Shown: in pieces, positions 12,816-25,610 of the stretch
How the letters are laid out: every line of letters begins with the position of its first letter
How positions within the stretch are numbered: the stretch's first letter is position 1
NCBI GenBank assembly: GCA_029204225.1
Contig: CM055094.1
Span: 13,952,928 to 14,016,927, forward strand
Reading direction: 5' to 3'
DNA length: 64,000 nt
Origin: Diphasiastrum complanatum
Taxonomy: Eukaryota > Streptophyta > Lycopodiopsida > Lycopodiales > Lycopodiaceae
Translations under genes and position numbers: made by a program
Notes under the pieces: model-generated
The model's input: the letters and a program-made list of their open reading frames with translations, nothing else
Told to the model about the DNA's origin: nothing
The model's database searches: none

Positions 12816-12968
12816 AATACAAATAACTTTCTCCTTAAGGCTGACGGTGGGGGCCAAAAAACAAAGGAAGGGCTACTAGGTCACTAACACTGCCAAAAAT
12901 AGTAGGCGCGTGACCCTCGCTGAAACGAAACGGCTTAACCTAATATTGTTGGCAAAAATCGTCGATCG

Positions 12969-13478
12969 TCGTTTTTTCGTCGATCCATGTCTTTTGCTGC
13001 AGCAAATCTTCCATGAATTCATTCATTTTTTTAAAACGAATCGAAAGCAAAGCAAAGGGAAAGGAAAGGAAAGGAAAGGAAAGGTTTAGATCCATGTTCT
13101 TATGAATCGGTGATCGTAGCGCAGGTTTATTTGATTAGATACGTTTGCTTATCACCAGCTTTTCGTAGGCTTTGGGTTTTTTCTTTGAAGAATTTTGGAC
13201 TGATTTGCTTTGAGAGTTAGCATCGTTTTTGGTCGATCCTCGTCGTTTGAACTAGCAAATCCTTCATTTATTCATTCATTCGTTTATCATTATGTTAAAG
13301 ATAAACAAAACGAAAGGAAAGGAAAAGATAGGAAAGGTTTAGATCCAGCTTCTTATGAATCGGTGATCGTAGCACACGTTTATTTGCTTAGATACGTTTG
13401 CTTACCACCAGGTTTTCATAGGCATTTGTTTTCCTTTTTTGCAGAATTCTGGACCGATTCGCTTCGAGAGCTAGCATC
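12969..13478 (+). repeat. Tandem duplication in the leader region of the RNA-binding protein gene
   Basis: Two units of about 255 bp (12969-13222 and 13223-13478) share a GTCGATCC start, AAGGTTTAGATCCA, TATGAATCGGTGATCGTAGC and a GAGAG(C/T)TAGCATC end. They lie 140-650 bp upstream of the start codon at 13617. They probably contain the 5' UTR exon and promoter, so each unit could supply a transcription start or a leader exon. Confidence 0.75.
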
Positions 13479-13616
13479 AGAGTATAAGATAACAGAATAG
13501 CACGAGTTTGTTAGGAACGGCGGGGTGGTTGTTAGCGTGGTGGAGTGTCTGTAGTTGTGCATGTGTATTTCTAAGTTTGAGTTTAATCATTTTTTGGCAG
13601 AATCGTGTAGTTAGCA

Positions 13617-16153
13617 ATGAGTGCCTCTGCGGAAACAGACGCCAAGAAGGGTGGAGATGAAGGCTTACCTCAGGAACAGCAGAATAGTTTGCAGAATGGA
13701 CAGTCAGGAAAGGATCCTAATCTAGATAGTGCCGCAACAGATTCCAGCACTGCCCAGGATGGAAAGGCCTCCAGTTCAGGGTTAGTCGTTGGCTTATTAT
13801 TCTCTTACACATCTTCGGATTTGGTCTTTATAGATCTAGGTTAGGTCTAGTGTAGAATTTTGTAGTGTGATATAGTTTGACGTCTATACTTTGAAGGGAG
13901 CGGTCAGTAGGTGGTTTTGGGCTGTGATGAATGCTCTGTCGTAGCTAACTTATTGACCGTCACTTCGTATTATTATAGAGGGAAGATTTTCATTGGAGGT
14001 CTTTCATGGGAGACAACAACAGGTACGTGGCCGTTAGAATACATCATCCCTCTTTGTTTTCAGTATCGTAGAGGTAAAGATTTTAACGGCAGCATGTTGT
14101 TTAAATGCAATGGTATTATCAAGCAAGCCTTGTTTGAGGCCTTTTGTTATCTAATACTTTTTTTAATGCAGAGAAACTTACAAATCACTTCAAGAAATAC
14201 GGTGAGCTCACGGATTCTGTGATAATGAAAGACCGTGAAACCGGTCATTCACGTGGATTTGGTTTCGTAACTTATGCTGATCCAAGTGCGTGTGAGCGGG
14301 TGTTGCAAGAACCTCAAATTCTTGATGGAAGAACCGTGAGTGACCTTCAGCTATGAGTTTTGTGTTTCTTTTTTTGCACTTGACTTTTTTAAGTTAACAT
14401 AGTGCCATACTTGTGGATCATAAATGACTACTGATTTTTCATTATCTTTTTGAAATTTTCTCTAGTTGAGATTAATCATTTAAGAAGCTTTTGTGAAGTC
14501 CTAACCCTTTTTTGTCTTAGATAAGTATTCTGTAAATTGTGAATAAAAATGGTACTTATCAACTGGGATTGTGCTCTGCCTAGATAGATACTGGTGCTTT
14601 TTCATCAGAGTCTGATACCTTCTAATACTGCCAATATTGAGTTTAGTTGCAGTTTTTGTTCTGATCCTCTATTTGCAGGCTCCTTACGATTTCTTCAACT
14701 TTTGAATGCCTTGTTTTTTCATCACTTTATTTTTATATGAGGTTTTCCACAGGTGCCTGAGGTTTCAGGCTGTCATATTGCTTGTGCACTGACCGCAAGT
14801 TATTGACAGTTGTTCTTTTGATTATAACAACTATGGGCAGGTGGACTGTAAAAGATCAATACCTCGTGAAAACATGGATGCAGTGAAAGGTCCGAAGACA
14901 AAAAAAATCTTTGTTGGAGGCATTTCACCTTCAATCAGCGAGGGTAAGTGATTGGCATGCAACTATCTTTTACCTATCATATTTAAGTCTTCACTACCGG
15001 AGCTTGCTATGTTATTAATGCCATCAAGCAATACACAATGTCATCTTGCTGAATAAAGTTCTCCGTATTTCTGTATCTTTTTGCTTTATATGAAGTTTGC
15101 TTTATATATTTAACAAAGTCTAAATCTGCTGTGTTGATTACTGTTTCTTGAAAACTACATCCACTTCTCGTTACCGATTATAATATGCTATTATAGCTTC
15201 TTTTTTCTGATTATTACTTCATACGGTTTGCAGACGAATTTAAAGATCACTTTTCAAAATTTGGTAACGTTGTTGAGCATCAAATAATGTTAGACCACAG
15301 TACTGGTAGATCTCGAGGGTTTGGGTTCATCATCTTCGATAATGAGCAAACAGTGGAAGATATTTTGGCCCAAGGAAAAATGCACGACTTTGGGGGAAAA
15401 CAGGTATTCGAAAAACTGGTTTTGACTGCAAGGATAAGCACTATTAGACACTTGAAATCTAATTTCAATGTTAGAAGCACATAGTTTACTCTGGTCTATC
15501 TTTACCGATATATTGTACTGCTCTTTTTAGCACAAAACTCATAGCTGAAGGTCACTCACGGTTGGTAGTGGTGGTTTTATTTTTGTAGTAACACAACAAA
15601 TATTCAGCTGGGTTCTAGTCTTGTGTGCATCTATGGGTTGCAGGTAGAAATTAAAAAAGCGGAGCCAAAAAGGTCACAAGAAAGTGGAAGCGGGCCTGCA
15701 CCCAGGGGTGCCCATCGTTTCTCAGCCCGTGGTGGCTATGGAGGATACGAGGATGGATTTGGTTTAGGTGGTGGCAGTGGCTATGACAACTTATCGTATA
15801 GGCCTGGGGGTGGTTATGGTGATCGCAGTTATGGAGGCTACAGTGGAAGCTATCCTGGCGGTTATGCTAGTGGAGGATATGGTGGAAGTGGAATTGGTGT
15901 AGCTGGGTATGGTGGAAGCTCCTATGGAAGCTATGGTAGTTTGTATGGAGGGAATCTTGGAGGTGGATATGGAAGTGGTTTGATAGGCAGTTACCTTGAT
16001 GATGACTATGGTAGCCTAAGTTATGGAGGGTATGGTGGTGGTGCTTTTGGAGCTTGCTATGGGACGGCTGGAGCCTATGGTAGTGGCTACGGTAGCAGCC
16101 GCAACTATGGTAGCATTGGTAGTGGAAGATACCACCCTTATGGAAGGAGTTGA
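13617..16153 (+). CDS. Glycine-rich RNA-binding protein with two RRMs (hnRNP A/B, DAZAP1-like)
   Basis: Binds RNA in the nucleus or cytoplasm, in the manner of plant two-RRM hnRNP-like proteins. Six coding exons with GT..AG introns and matching phases: 13617-13780, 13979-14022, 14172-14335, 14841-14943, 15234-15403, 15644-16153; 384 residues. Residues 1-55 are acidic and polar. RRM1 has RNP2 KIFIGGL and RNP1 [11 protein letters not shown]2 has RNP2 KIFVGGI and RNP1 RGFGFIIF. The linker is [10 protein letters not shown] and the second RRM ends [10 protein letters not shown], as in Arabidopsis RBGD-type proteins. About 130 C-terminal residues are GGYGG/GSYG low-complexity sequence. A splice acceptor (TTTTTTGGCAG) ending at 13600 implies a 5' UTR intron just before the ATG. 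No disabling change was seen. The family assignment is firm; the exact orthologue is not. Confidence 0.93.
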
Positions 16154-16512
16154 TTTCTCACTGCACCACATAGGAGTTGAGTTTTAGGTGAATTCATGGA
16201 GTACCTTAGAAGGTTCAAGTTGTCTTTTTCGAGGGATCTTTTGGCAGGTCCTTGCAGTCAATTCAAAAGTTTTGTACCAATTTGTTGTTTAGGATAAAAA
16301 TTTACTTCAATTGTTTAGTCTTATAAGTCCCTCTGAGCTTCTAACATGACTCTATTCGCAGTGATAGCACACGTTAGTGGAGTACAAACGTCATTGCTTG
16401 ATTCAGCTATTTGAAAGGAATTATGTGCTGAACCTGTTATTCGTTTCATTTTGATGGCGAAACAGATGTGCTAGAAAGAAGATTTTCACTATTTTAAAGT
16501 TTAGTTCAATGT

Positions 16513-16868
16513 AAGAGAGTTTCTGTATGTCAAATGTGGTTGGTTGCATCTGTTTTGAAGACTATTTCCTGAAATCCGCCCATGATGTTTTATGGCAAGA
16601 AACTTTTCAATCATTCATAGCTTTCTCGACCTTTTTGGGCTACTACAACTGCTTTGATCTTGTCTAATCTATTCTCTTGCTTCTGTTGAGTTGTTTTGCT
16701 ATTGTGCCTATTCAACATAGTCTTGTCTAATGAGCATACAGTTAGCTATACACCTTATTTGTAGGTTCGCATGTGACTTATCTCAGACCTCTGGAGTTTG
16801 GGGGTGTGACTGCAGGACATTGTTCCAAAATTTCTATCCATGTATCAATCATTAAATGTATAAATGAT

Positions 16869-16943
<75 letters not shown>

Positions 16944-17438
16944 CTCGCTCTCTCTCTCTATCTCTCTCTCTTTTTGTGTGATTTGAACTTCATGCATGCT
17001 TGTTGGTTGCGAAAAGATACAAGTTTGGGTGAATAACCATTTTTATTTTTCAATTGCAAGTCTTTCTTAAGAACTTGCTTCCACTTTTGAGTGTTAGAGA
17101 GTTTCTGTATGTCAAATGTGGTTGGTTGGATCACTACTTCCTGAAATCTGCCCATGACATTTATTGGCAAGAAACTTTTCAATCATTCATAGCTTTCTAG
17201 ACCTTTTTGGGCTACTACAACTGCTTTGATCTTGTCTAATCTATTCTCTTGTTTCTGTTGAGTTGTTTTGGTATCGTGCCTATTCAACAGTCTTGTCTAA
17301 TGAGCATACAGTTAGCTATACACCTTATTTATAGGCTCGCATGTGACTTATCTCAGACCTCTGGAGTTTGGGGGTGTGACTGCAGGGAAGTGTTCCAAAA
17401 TTTCTATCCATGTATCAATCATTAAATGTATAAATGAT

Positions 17439-17501
<63 letters not shown>

Positions 17502-17615
17502 GTGTGATTTGGACTTCATGCATGCTTGTTGGTTGCGAAAAGATACAAGTTTGGTTGAATAACCATTTTTATTTCTCAATTGCAAGTCTTTCTTAAGAAC
17601 TTGCTTCAACTTTTG
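16513..17615. repeat. Tandem duplication (about 0.55 kb units) with embedded CT microsatellites
   Basis: Unit 1 (16513-17095) and unit 2 (17096-17615) share long near-identical stretches, including GAGAGTTTCTGTATGTCAAA, TTATCTCAGACCTCTGGAGT and the flanks of the CT tract. The CT tract is about 100 bp in unit 1 (16870-16971, interrupted) and about 58 bp in unit 2 (17441-17498). It lies just downstream of the RNA-binding protein gene and has no coding content. Confidence 0.9.
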
Positions 17616-18019
17616 AGTGGTTAATTTGGTACCAAAATCCTCTTTGAAGTATGAAGTTTTCATTCAATATTCACTTTTGAGTTATAATAGCTTCATGTGA
17701 AGGGATTGAAAAAATGACTACACAGCGATATTGGATTGTGAAAAATGCAAGGGTTATGCTTTTGAGTGTAATAAATTTCTAAAAACTTAGGTCGTTTTAA
17801 AGTTTTTACTTGAACTAAAACAAATATTCAAGAGAAAAGATTAACAGTTCAGCAAGTAGTGTCTTTTAACTACAGGGCTATAAAGAGGTTGTATCGTTGT
17901 TTCATTCGAATTTCATTTCTATCATAAGTAAAATCTTAATGTATAGTAAATGACCTGCACTGATTTTGTCAGTATTTTTGTAGCACTTGATATGACATGA
18001 TTTTTCTTCTCATCACAAG
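17616..18019. other. Intergenic, nothing recognised
   Basis: AT-rich sequence between the tandem duplication and a small foldback element. Confidence 0.5.
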
Positions 18020-18111
18020 TGAAGGGCATTATGAGCATAAATAATCCCTTTATGGGATTCTGCCCCAGGGCGGATCCTTATTAAGGAAATTATGCTCATA
18101 ATGAGCAAGGA
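18020..18111. mobile_element. MITE-like foldback element, 92 bp
   Basis: A perfect 14-bp inverted repeat, CATTATGAGCATAA (18027-18040) and its complement (18090-18103), sits inside an 8-bp direct repeat ATCACAAG (18012-18019 and 18112-18119). The direct repeat has the length of a hAT-type target duplication. The outer ends (TGAAGGG and CAAGGAA) pair only partly. No coding content. Confidence 0.55.
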
Positions 18112-18119
18112 ATCACAAG

Positions 18120-21100
18120 CAGAATTTTATATATGTTCATAAAACGAATTATGCTCGTAATACATGTCCTTAAAAAGTCTTAACAATAAATTTAAGGCAT
18201 CTAATTTATGTAGTGTAAGGCTTTCTTGTTTGCACTTTATACATTTTAGCCTTGGGGCTAGTGCCCTTGAGCAAGTGCCCTGAAAGTGAGGCTTTGCACA
18301 ATACATTTTCATGTCAATAAATGTTGGAACCTTCTCAGTTAGTAGAACAAGTTCCCATTATTAGTTTGTTATTGGCTCTATCAATTGAGCAACATTGGCC
18401 CAAGTTGTGATAAGGTTGGAAGATAATATCCTTGATAGTGACATTAGCTTTTTGGATGATTCACTTTAGGGTTTATGGCACAACCTCAATAAAGAACACT
18501 TTTTGGGGGTCGGAAATCGAAGTGCTAGCAACTATATCCACTACACATATGAGCTTGCAACCAACATTCATCACTCATATGAATCATTACACAAACATGA
18601 GAAGGTAGCACAAAACTTGGTTTATCCACCAACAATTTATCTTACACTACTTCGTGTAATTTTGTCATGTCTAATTTATGATTGCCTCTATTTTCTATAC
18701 CTTCCTTATCTACCAATGTCTATGGGTACATTAATGATGTCTTGACACTTTTGCATGAGCTTATCATCCATCAATGTTGTAATAACTCACAATGAAAATG
18801 AGTACAATAACACGAGAATTTTCTTTTTTAAGGTGGCCTATTGATCTCAAAAGTAAATTAAAATCATTTTGTTGTAGTTGATAATTTGTAGGATTTGCGT
18901 TTTATTGTCAATAATACTAATCTTCTTGAAGATAATTTGTCACAAAACTATGATACTTCATATACTTTCAACACTAGTAGGAGCAACTTGTTTTCATTGC
19001 TTTTATTGAGCAAGCAATAATATGTAGGTTGATTGAGCATCTTCCTTTTTGCAAGCCCCAAAATATAGATTTTTGCAACTATATGTTATGATTCACTTGT
19101 ATTTCAAGAAGTGCATAAAATTTTCTAATGTAGATGAGCCTCAAATAACACGTCTATATTTTACAATCATTGAAAGATAATATTATGCTAGCTTTCCCAT
19201 ATCTAGTTTTGTGAGAGTATGAAATATATTTTAATGAAAGCTCATTCTATTTTTCACTTGCTTTTGCCCAAGCATTTAGTTAATTTCCTTCATTTTTTCT
19301 TGAAGAATATGATTTAAACCTAGAAAAGTCTATATATGCCAAAATTCCCCCCTCTTTGTTAGAACTTCACAAGATTCAAATGCTTCATGATGTCTTTTGT
19401 TTTAAGCTTGCCAAAGATTCATATCCAAGACAGTTAACTCACAACAAATGTCTTCAAAAATCGACTCACAATAGATGTCCTTCAAAACTCATTGTTCTAT
19501 TCCAAGCACATATAAAAATTTGGTTTATACATTTAGGCTGATTTTCAGTCTTTATACCCTCTTTCGTGATTTCTATGGGTGTCTTGATATTATCGACTAT
19601 AATCGAAGTTTAGATGATGTTAAGTGCATCAATTGATCTACAAAGAAGCAAAGCTTAAATAGTTTTATAAACTTGTAAAAGGATTGCCAAATAAAATCCT
19701 AGTTTCAAAACTTGTGCCATTTGTGAATCTTCTAACTTCTACTTTATGTGTGCAAAAAAGTGCTAGCCAAAGTATTTAGACTTTTAATCATACATATGCA
19801 TAATTCCTTTTACTCTTTACTTGAATTATATCTATTGAGAACCTTCTATTGGGACTGAAGATTGTTGATAAGGAAATAACCATCTTATTAAGAACAACCA
19901 CCATCTATTTTCTAGGATTTTAATGGGAACCGCTAAGAAAAACACTCCAAAAGTAGCTTGACATTCAAGACCAATGACGAAAGGCAACACCCACAATTGG
20001 TGGGTATCCTAAACATGTGGGAGCTGCTGAACATTGGTAAAATCATTTTTTCTTGCAATTTTCTATAGTTTTGGACATTTTTCATGATTCACTGTTCTAG
20101 TCCCTTGTTTATACATAGATACATACCTATGTGCAATTGTAGCAATTTTAAAAATCAACAATGTCTTTGTTTCATCTAATAAAGGTGCTATGCTACTAAA
20201 TTTTTGTTTTTGTCCTTGATAGGCAAATCCTTACAATGTTCATTGATCTGAGAGCTAGATATGGCATGATTAGCTTATTTAAGACATGTCTGATGTTACA
20301 ACACATCTTTATATCATTTGGTGAAATATAGCCTTGATAATTGGTGTCGAAACAAGATTTGATCTCAATTAGCTTGTAATTATCAAGATCGATTCTCATG
20401 GCATGGCCTAATTGATCTAATTGAACTTTCTTTATCTTTTAATGATGATGTTGTCTACTCCATACTCAAATATGCTGGTGATTAGGATCTCCAAGTAGTT
20501 GATATGCCAATGGTTTTTTATTTGTGGCTTCTGATTTTAGTTTGATTTGATTTTCAATCCCATCGGCTTTGTTGCTGTTAGATATGATGAAATGGATTAA
20601 GTAATGGATGATCGAGGATTTAATCTCATCTATTACTAGTCGTTTTATTCCTCACTTTTCTTTTGAATGTAAGGCTGTCTATTTTAGAAATTAAGGGAGC
20701 ATATCAATTGCCTTTGTATAAATTATGACCCTTATTTAAAGGCTAATTTTTTGAATTTCAAACTTATTGATTGCTTGTGCATTCAAGAAATAATTCTTAA
20801 TGCTTTCGTTTAGTGGTTTTATCTTGCTAGTTTTTTATTGTGTTGCAATTTCTTGTTTTTGAAAAAAAGGATTTTTGTTATCACAACCTTAAATACTCTC
20901 TCTCTAAGAAAAGTCTATGTGAAGGGGTCTTGGTTTTGGAGATTTATTAGACCTATTAGAGGAATCATTAGGTGTAACCTATTTTGAACTTGAAAGGATC
21001 TTGGAAACTAGAACTAAACGATTGCTAATTGTATAGTTACGAGCATCTGGTTCTATGGAGAGGTCATACAAACGATTCTTGGATGAAGGTAGCTTTAGGA

Positions 21101-22700
21101 AAAACTTCCCTCCCTTTAAATTGTGAGGATAGAACTTGAATAAGGAGAGAAGAATGTCATGTCCATGTTTGGAATAATCTCGGATTAATTATCTCGTAAG
21201 AAGGTCAGTAGGCCTACCTAAACTCATAAATTGATTATGATTATGAGGATTTGGGTCCCTCATGTTATTCATAATTAATGGTTAGAGGCCTAGAACTCTA
21301 TATGGTGGACTAGTATGGAACCAACAGTGATTCATAAAGAAAGTATATGAGGTGGCCCAGTTGGGCTGTTGATATGTCAATGAGGTGTCAGAGTTTACTC
21401 CTAGTTGAGGAGTAAGTAGCCTTGGAGGGTATAAGTATACCCATAGGCATCCCATAAAGGAGAGCTAGATTTGGTGGTTGTAGCTGTATGCTGCTGGAGT
21501 GACATATCTTTCCTACGGAGCATTGGTTGGTCCATAGCTTGGGGGCTAGATCCGTTTGATCTGGGTTTGAGTGGGTAGGTTTGTCCACCATCCAATTCCC
21601 TTTAGTTCTACGGTTTTGGCATCCTAGTCTTTGATTCCTCATGATTATACCATAACCTCTAATTTGTATATTGAGATGTTATTCTCTTAGATGCAACAAT
21701 TTTACAACGTAAAAAATAATTAAATGTGAAAGTTGGCCATGAACTTAGGTATAGTCAAATGACTCAAGAGTGGTGAACACAAAAGCATTTTCGTGTGTCA
21801 TAGACTTGCAATGTTAAAAATAGTAAGAGATAAAAGGTGTCTTTACATACGCCAACACCATGACCTCTAACACTTAATATCAAAATATTTATCTTTTAAA
21901 TGTAACAATTATAGCATAATTAAGAAAAAGCCTATGAAAATTGGCCCTAAATCTAAGGATTGTCAAATGACCAAAAGCTGATACAGTCAAAGGCTTTAAT
22001 ATTTTAGTTCATTACAAACACTTGGAATGGCGAGAATTGCAAGGAAAAAACAGAGTGTTGCATAAATCAACACCACAGACTTAATGCCTCTTGGAATGTA
22101 TATACCAAATAAACAATATATGCATAATCAACAATTGAAACTCAAAATAAGTTGAGACATGCATCAAATTATAAAAGATAAAGTTTAGGGATAAGCAAGG
22201 TTCATAGAAAGCATATGTCTATTTCACAAATTTTATAATCAAACCATGAAAGCCTACTCAAATATTGTTATAATTCAAGCCAATATGCCTCTCATCCCTC
22301 AAATGTCATTGCATTATAGCTTGTCAAATTCAAGTCTTTCCGTATGATGCTCAATTCAAAGGAGAGCAATCAAATGTCATTTGAATTAGAGAGATATGAG
22401 TGTAGATATTTCTCAAAAATCATAATCAACAATTGAAAATTGAGATAAGTTGAGACATGCATCAAATCATAAAAGATGAAATTTAGAGCAACCAATTATC
22501 AGAACAAGCATATTCACATAAGCTTTTCCAACCAAGACCATGAGGTAGTCAAAGAATGTTACACTTCAAGAAAATGGCCTCAAATTATCAACTTTATGCC
22601 ACTAATTGAACATAGAAATAACCATAATCAATACAATAATCTAGTTAGACAACCCAGACAAATTATCTATTCTCAAGAAAATAAACCATAATCAAATTTT
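18120..22700. other. Long AT-rich intergenic stretch
   Basis: No coding region, LTR, RNA gene or clear inverted repeat is supported over 4.6 kb. The open frames are all short and of unbiased composition. Old, unrecognisable transposon sequence is likely but cannot be shown from this window alone. Confidence 0.55.
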
Positions 22701-23481
22701 TTTCTAATCGAATGAGTGAAAGTTTTGCGTGTAACATCCACACATGTAACATGTACGCAAATCAAAATTCTTTTTTTCGGTCAATTGACACTAAATGGTT
22801 GTGTGTGGAACTTTGTCGTGATGAATATCCATGCATCTACATCCCCCCCAAAAGTGAACTATGTCTTCTCCTTTTCACCATTGCTACTGATCTCCTCTCT
22901 TCCACTCTTCACAAGGCCACCTTGTCTCGTGAGATCACCCTCGTGCACTCACCAAAGGTCCTCTCTCCCACCAATTGTCTGTGAATGATGTCACACTCTT
23001 CTCTCTCCTCTCTAAGCCTCAGGCGCGCTACCTCCTCTGAATTCTCACTTAGTTTTGTCATTGTTCCTCCTCCCTTTTTAAATATGACAAGTTTGATCTC
23101 CACGTCATTTCCACTCATATCTTACCTAGGTGTCCTCCTTGGGCTTTCACATTGCTCTACATGGAATGGTCGCCTGTCTTCTAGGCATTCCTTTGGTCTA
23201 CACCTTTCCACAGCTGGCTGGTTCTTGGACTCATTCACCTTGTCTTTTTTCGTTTCTTTTCTTTTGATAGCACTCGTGCCCTTCTTCATGTTGTAGCCAA
23301 GTTGCTCTATTGCTTCCTTCGGGCGTCCTCTTTTGTCATGGTCCATCTATACTGCCCATGTGGCCAACAAAGGACTAGCCATTCTTGGCCACCCCCCACT
23401 TAAGAACTGCTCTCTTGTCGCCCTACATCCTCGGCCCCTCCCAGCATGGGCACTTTCTACTCATTTTTTATGTGTCTCTTG

Positions 23482-23515
<34 letters not shown>

Positions 23516-23797
23516 GACTTTGTTTGACACTAGCATGCAAGGGCCTCACCACTTTGCAGCAGCTCATCCATGTCCCACCTTGCCAACTTCTGCCTCTTGC
23601 CTGCTTGACTGTTAATTAATGCACCTTGCTTGACCTAGCCTCCTTCTCGGGCCTCGACCTTCACCTCTCTTCAGATCAATGCTCCCCTCTAGAAGACTGA
23701 GAGCCTGCTCTCCAGCCTTCCCTCCTCAACCATCTCATGACCCACTTAAAGAGCCCATCGCTCCCTCTTTCGTGATCATTTCAAGTCATGTTGATCC
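22701..23797. other. CT-rich sequence upstream of a LINE tail; (CA)n at 23482-23514
   Basis: The base composition changes to pyrimidine-rich from about 22850. It may be eroded LINE sequence leading into the LINE zinc-finger region at 23798, but I could not read a reverse transcriptase motif here. A CA dinucleotide repeat of about 33 bp lies at 23482-23514. Confidence 0.4.
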
Positions 23798-23973
23798 TTG
23801 TACGACCCTCCTCGGGTTTGGCGCAACAAGTTTTCTACCATCCGCTCCATTTCTATGGGCAAGCTTCACTATCTTGCTTACTGCATCATCTCTAATTCCC
23901 TCTCACAAAGAGCCAAGTGGCCTGACCAACTTTGCCCGATTTGCCAACTACATGAAAAAACTATTCATGTTCT
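23798..23973 (+). pseudogene. LINE C-terminal zinc-binding region, left part
   Basis: The frame reads VWRNKFSTIRSISMGKLHYL, then CPICQLHEKTIHVL. This is the zf-RVT type domain near the LINE C-terminus. The independent LINE copy at 31484-31690 shows the same pattern (GKFRYLAFRIL then CPLCHLAEETVEYLFFHC), which supports the call. It stops at 23973, exactly where an LTR begins, and resumes at 25410. Confidence 0.65.
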
Positions 23974-25409
23974 TGTTGGAAATTAAGCCCACAGTTGCCT
24001 TCTTGGAATCATAACTTAGACAGCCAATTTATTTGAAGGACGTCTACAACGGACTTCCGGCTGATCTCCAGCAAAGGGTAACCAATCCCATCATAATTTC
24101 AAGTTCAGATGTTAAGTTTAATAACTTGAAGTCATTGAAGACTTGGCCATCTTCAAGGACTTCCACAAACTTGCATTTAGAACAAGTCTGCAGATTCACA
24201 TTATTTTTGAACAATCTGCAGAAATACACTAAGTGTCGCAGTTCGCATTTTTCGCACTTTCCTGAAAAGTGCAACACTTACCTTTGACTTCTTCCGTTCA
24301 ATTATTTTTGAAGAAGTCAACTTGTTCACAGTTCAATAGTTTAACTTTTTCAACACCTTCACCTTTTTTCGCATTTTCCCAAAAATGCAAAGAGCGAGAA
24401 AATTCCATAAGGTCCTCTATTTTTAGGGGTTAAACTGCTAAAGACATCTTCGCCAACTTTTTAAGGGCGGCTTAAACTTGTTTTAAGGACACCTTCGGCT
24501 TTTTCGCACCTTAAACTTATTTAAAGGCACCTTCGGCGTTTTCGCAAAAACCCAAAAGGAGAGACAATGCCGAAGGTTGTCTGTTTTGAACGAGGAACAT
24601 TCCTAGCCACTTCCCAAAATTTGGGAAGTGAGAGAAAACCACTTCACATAAAATGCAAAGTGAGAGATTTTGCGACGTCCTCGTCGACGTCAACGATCCT
24701 GATTTGTTGACCGTATATATATTATGTACAATTGTCACAAAAGCCATATACCTCCAAGTACAACAGCTTGCCTAATTAGGTGACAAACATTCAATATAAT
24801 TAATACACGGATGAAATCTATAAATAGATCATCCAAGCACAAATTGTTGGTTGCTCCGTCCATGAGATGTATTATTTGAGTCTCCCAGTTACGCCGTCAA
24901 TTGTTGGTTGTAATTGTTATTTGTACTGTGCTTCAGTGCAATATAGCAGCAACAGCTTCTCTATCTTTGTATAACATAGATGAATGTTTCTTGTGATTGA
25001 ATGCACTTTACTGATGTTTGATCGCGCTTGTTTACTCACTCTAATCAGAACACGGACGTCTACGACTCCTCAATTTCTGATCAGACGATGGCTGTCTTTA
25101 ACACCTGAGGAACTCGTGATATCATACTGCTCTTTCAGAACCAGACTTCACATTGAATCTGATTTCCAGTAATACCACACACAAACCATTTCTAATCTCT
25201 TCGGTGGACTGTACTTTCGTTTTTGAGAGTATGAATTAATTTTTAAGATCCTGTTGGGCAATTAGAACACTTAAAGATGTGATTACATTTAGCATAAGCT
25301 GTCTATTAGACTGTTATTTGCATCTAGTTGCTGATTAGAACCAAAGAGCTGTTATGCAATATTCCTGCTCTCTTCTCCGTTCGCGTTCTTCCATCTCCCT
25401 TGCCCCGAT
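23974..25409 (+). mobile_element. Solo LTR (1.4 kb), probably related to the younger copia family
   Basis: It begins TGTTGGAAATTAAG and ends near GCCCCGATA, splitting a LINE frame. The flanks GTTCT (23969-23973) and ATTCT (25410-25414) are a 4-of-5 target duplication. The interior (24350-24550) carries GGCACCTTCGGC...TTTTCGC repeats like those of the LTR at 5300-6434 (there on the minus strand). No internal coding region or second LTR is present, so it is a solo LTR. The terminal CA appears mutated, and the exact right edge is inferred from where the LINE frame resumes. Confidence 0.6.
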
Positions 25410-25610
25410 ATTCTTTCACTACAATAGGCACCTTTGGATGGACTTCACGCACATGCTCAATCATTGGGAGGCTCCACCACCACTCGTTGTTTGCTCTGTA
25501 CTGCTAGGAGAGTCACCCTAGAGGCAGATATTCGCTCGCATTATGGCATGTATGCATACTCTTTGTGCTATGGAAGATCTGGAGACTACAAAACCAACTA
25601 ATTTTTTAAA
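25410..25610 (+). pseudogene. LINE C-terminal region, right part
   Basis: From 25414 the frame reads FHYNRHLWMDF, then NHWEAPPPLVV. It matches the position of FFHCRHHLWLEL in the LINE copy at 31484-31690, and it continues the frame interrupted at 23973. Past about 25600 I see no poly(A) tail or clear LINE sequence. Confidence 0.55.

Noticed and set aside
13210..13500. Open frame of 96 codons before the RNA-binding protein gene
   Set aside because: It lies in the duplicated leader region, has no recognisable domain and ends before the gene's predicted leader exon.
22701..23797. Protein-coding gene in the CT-rich stretch
   Set aside because: Several overlapping open frames arise from pyrimidine bias on both strands; none shows a recognisable domain.
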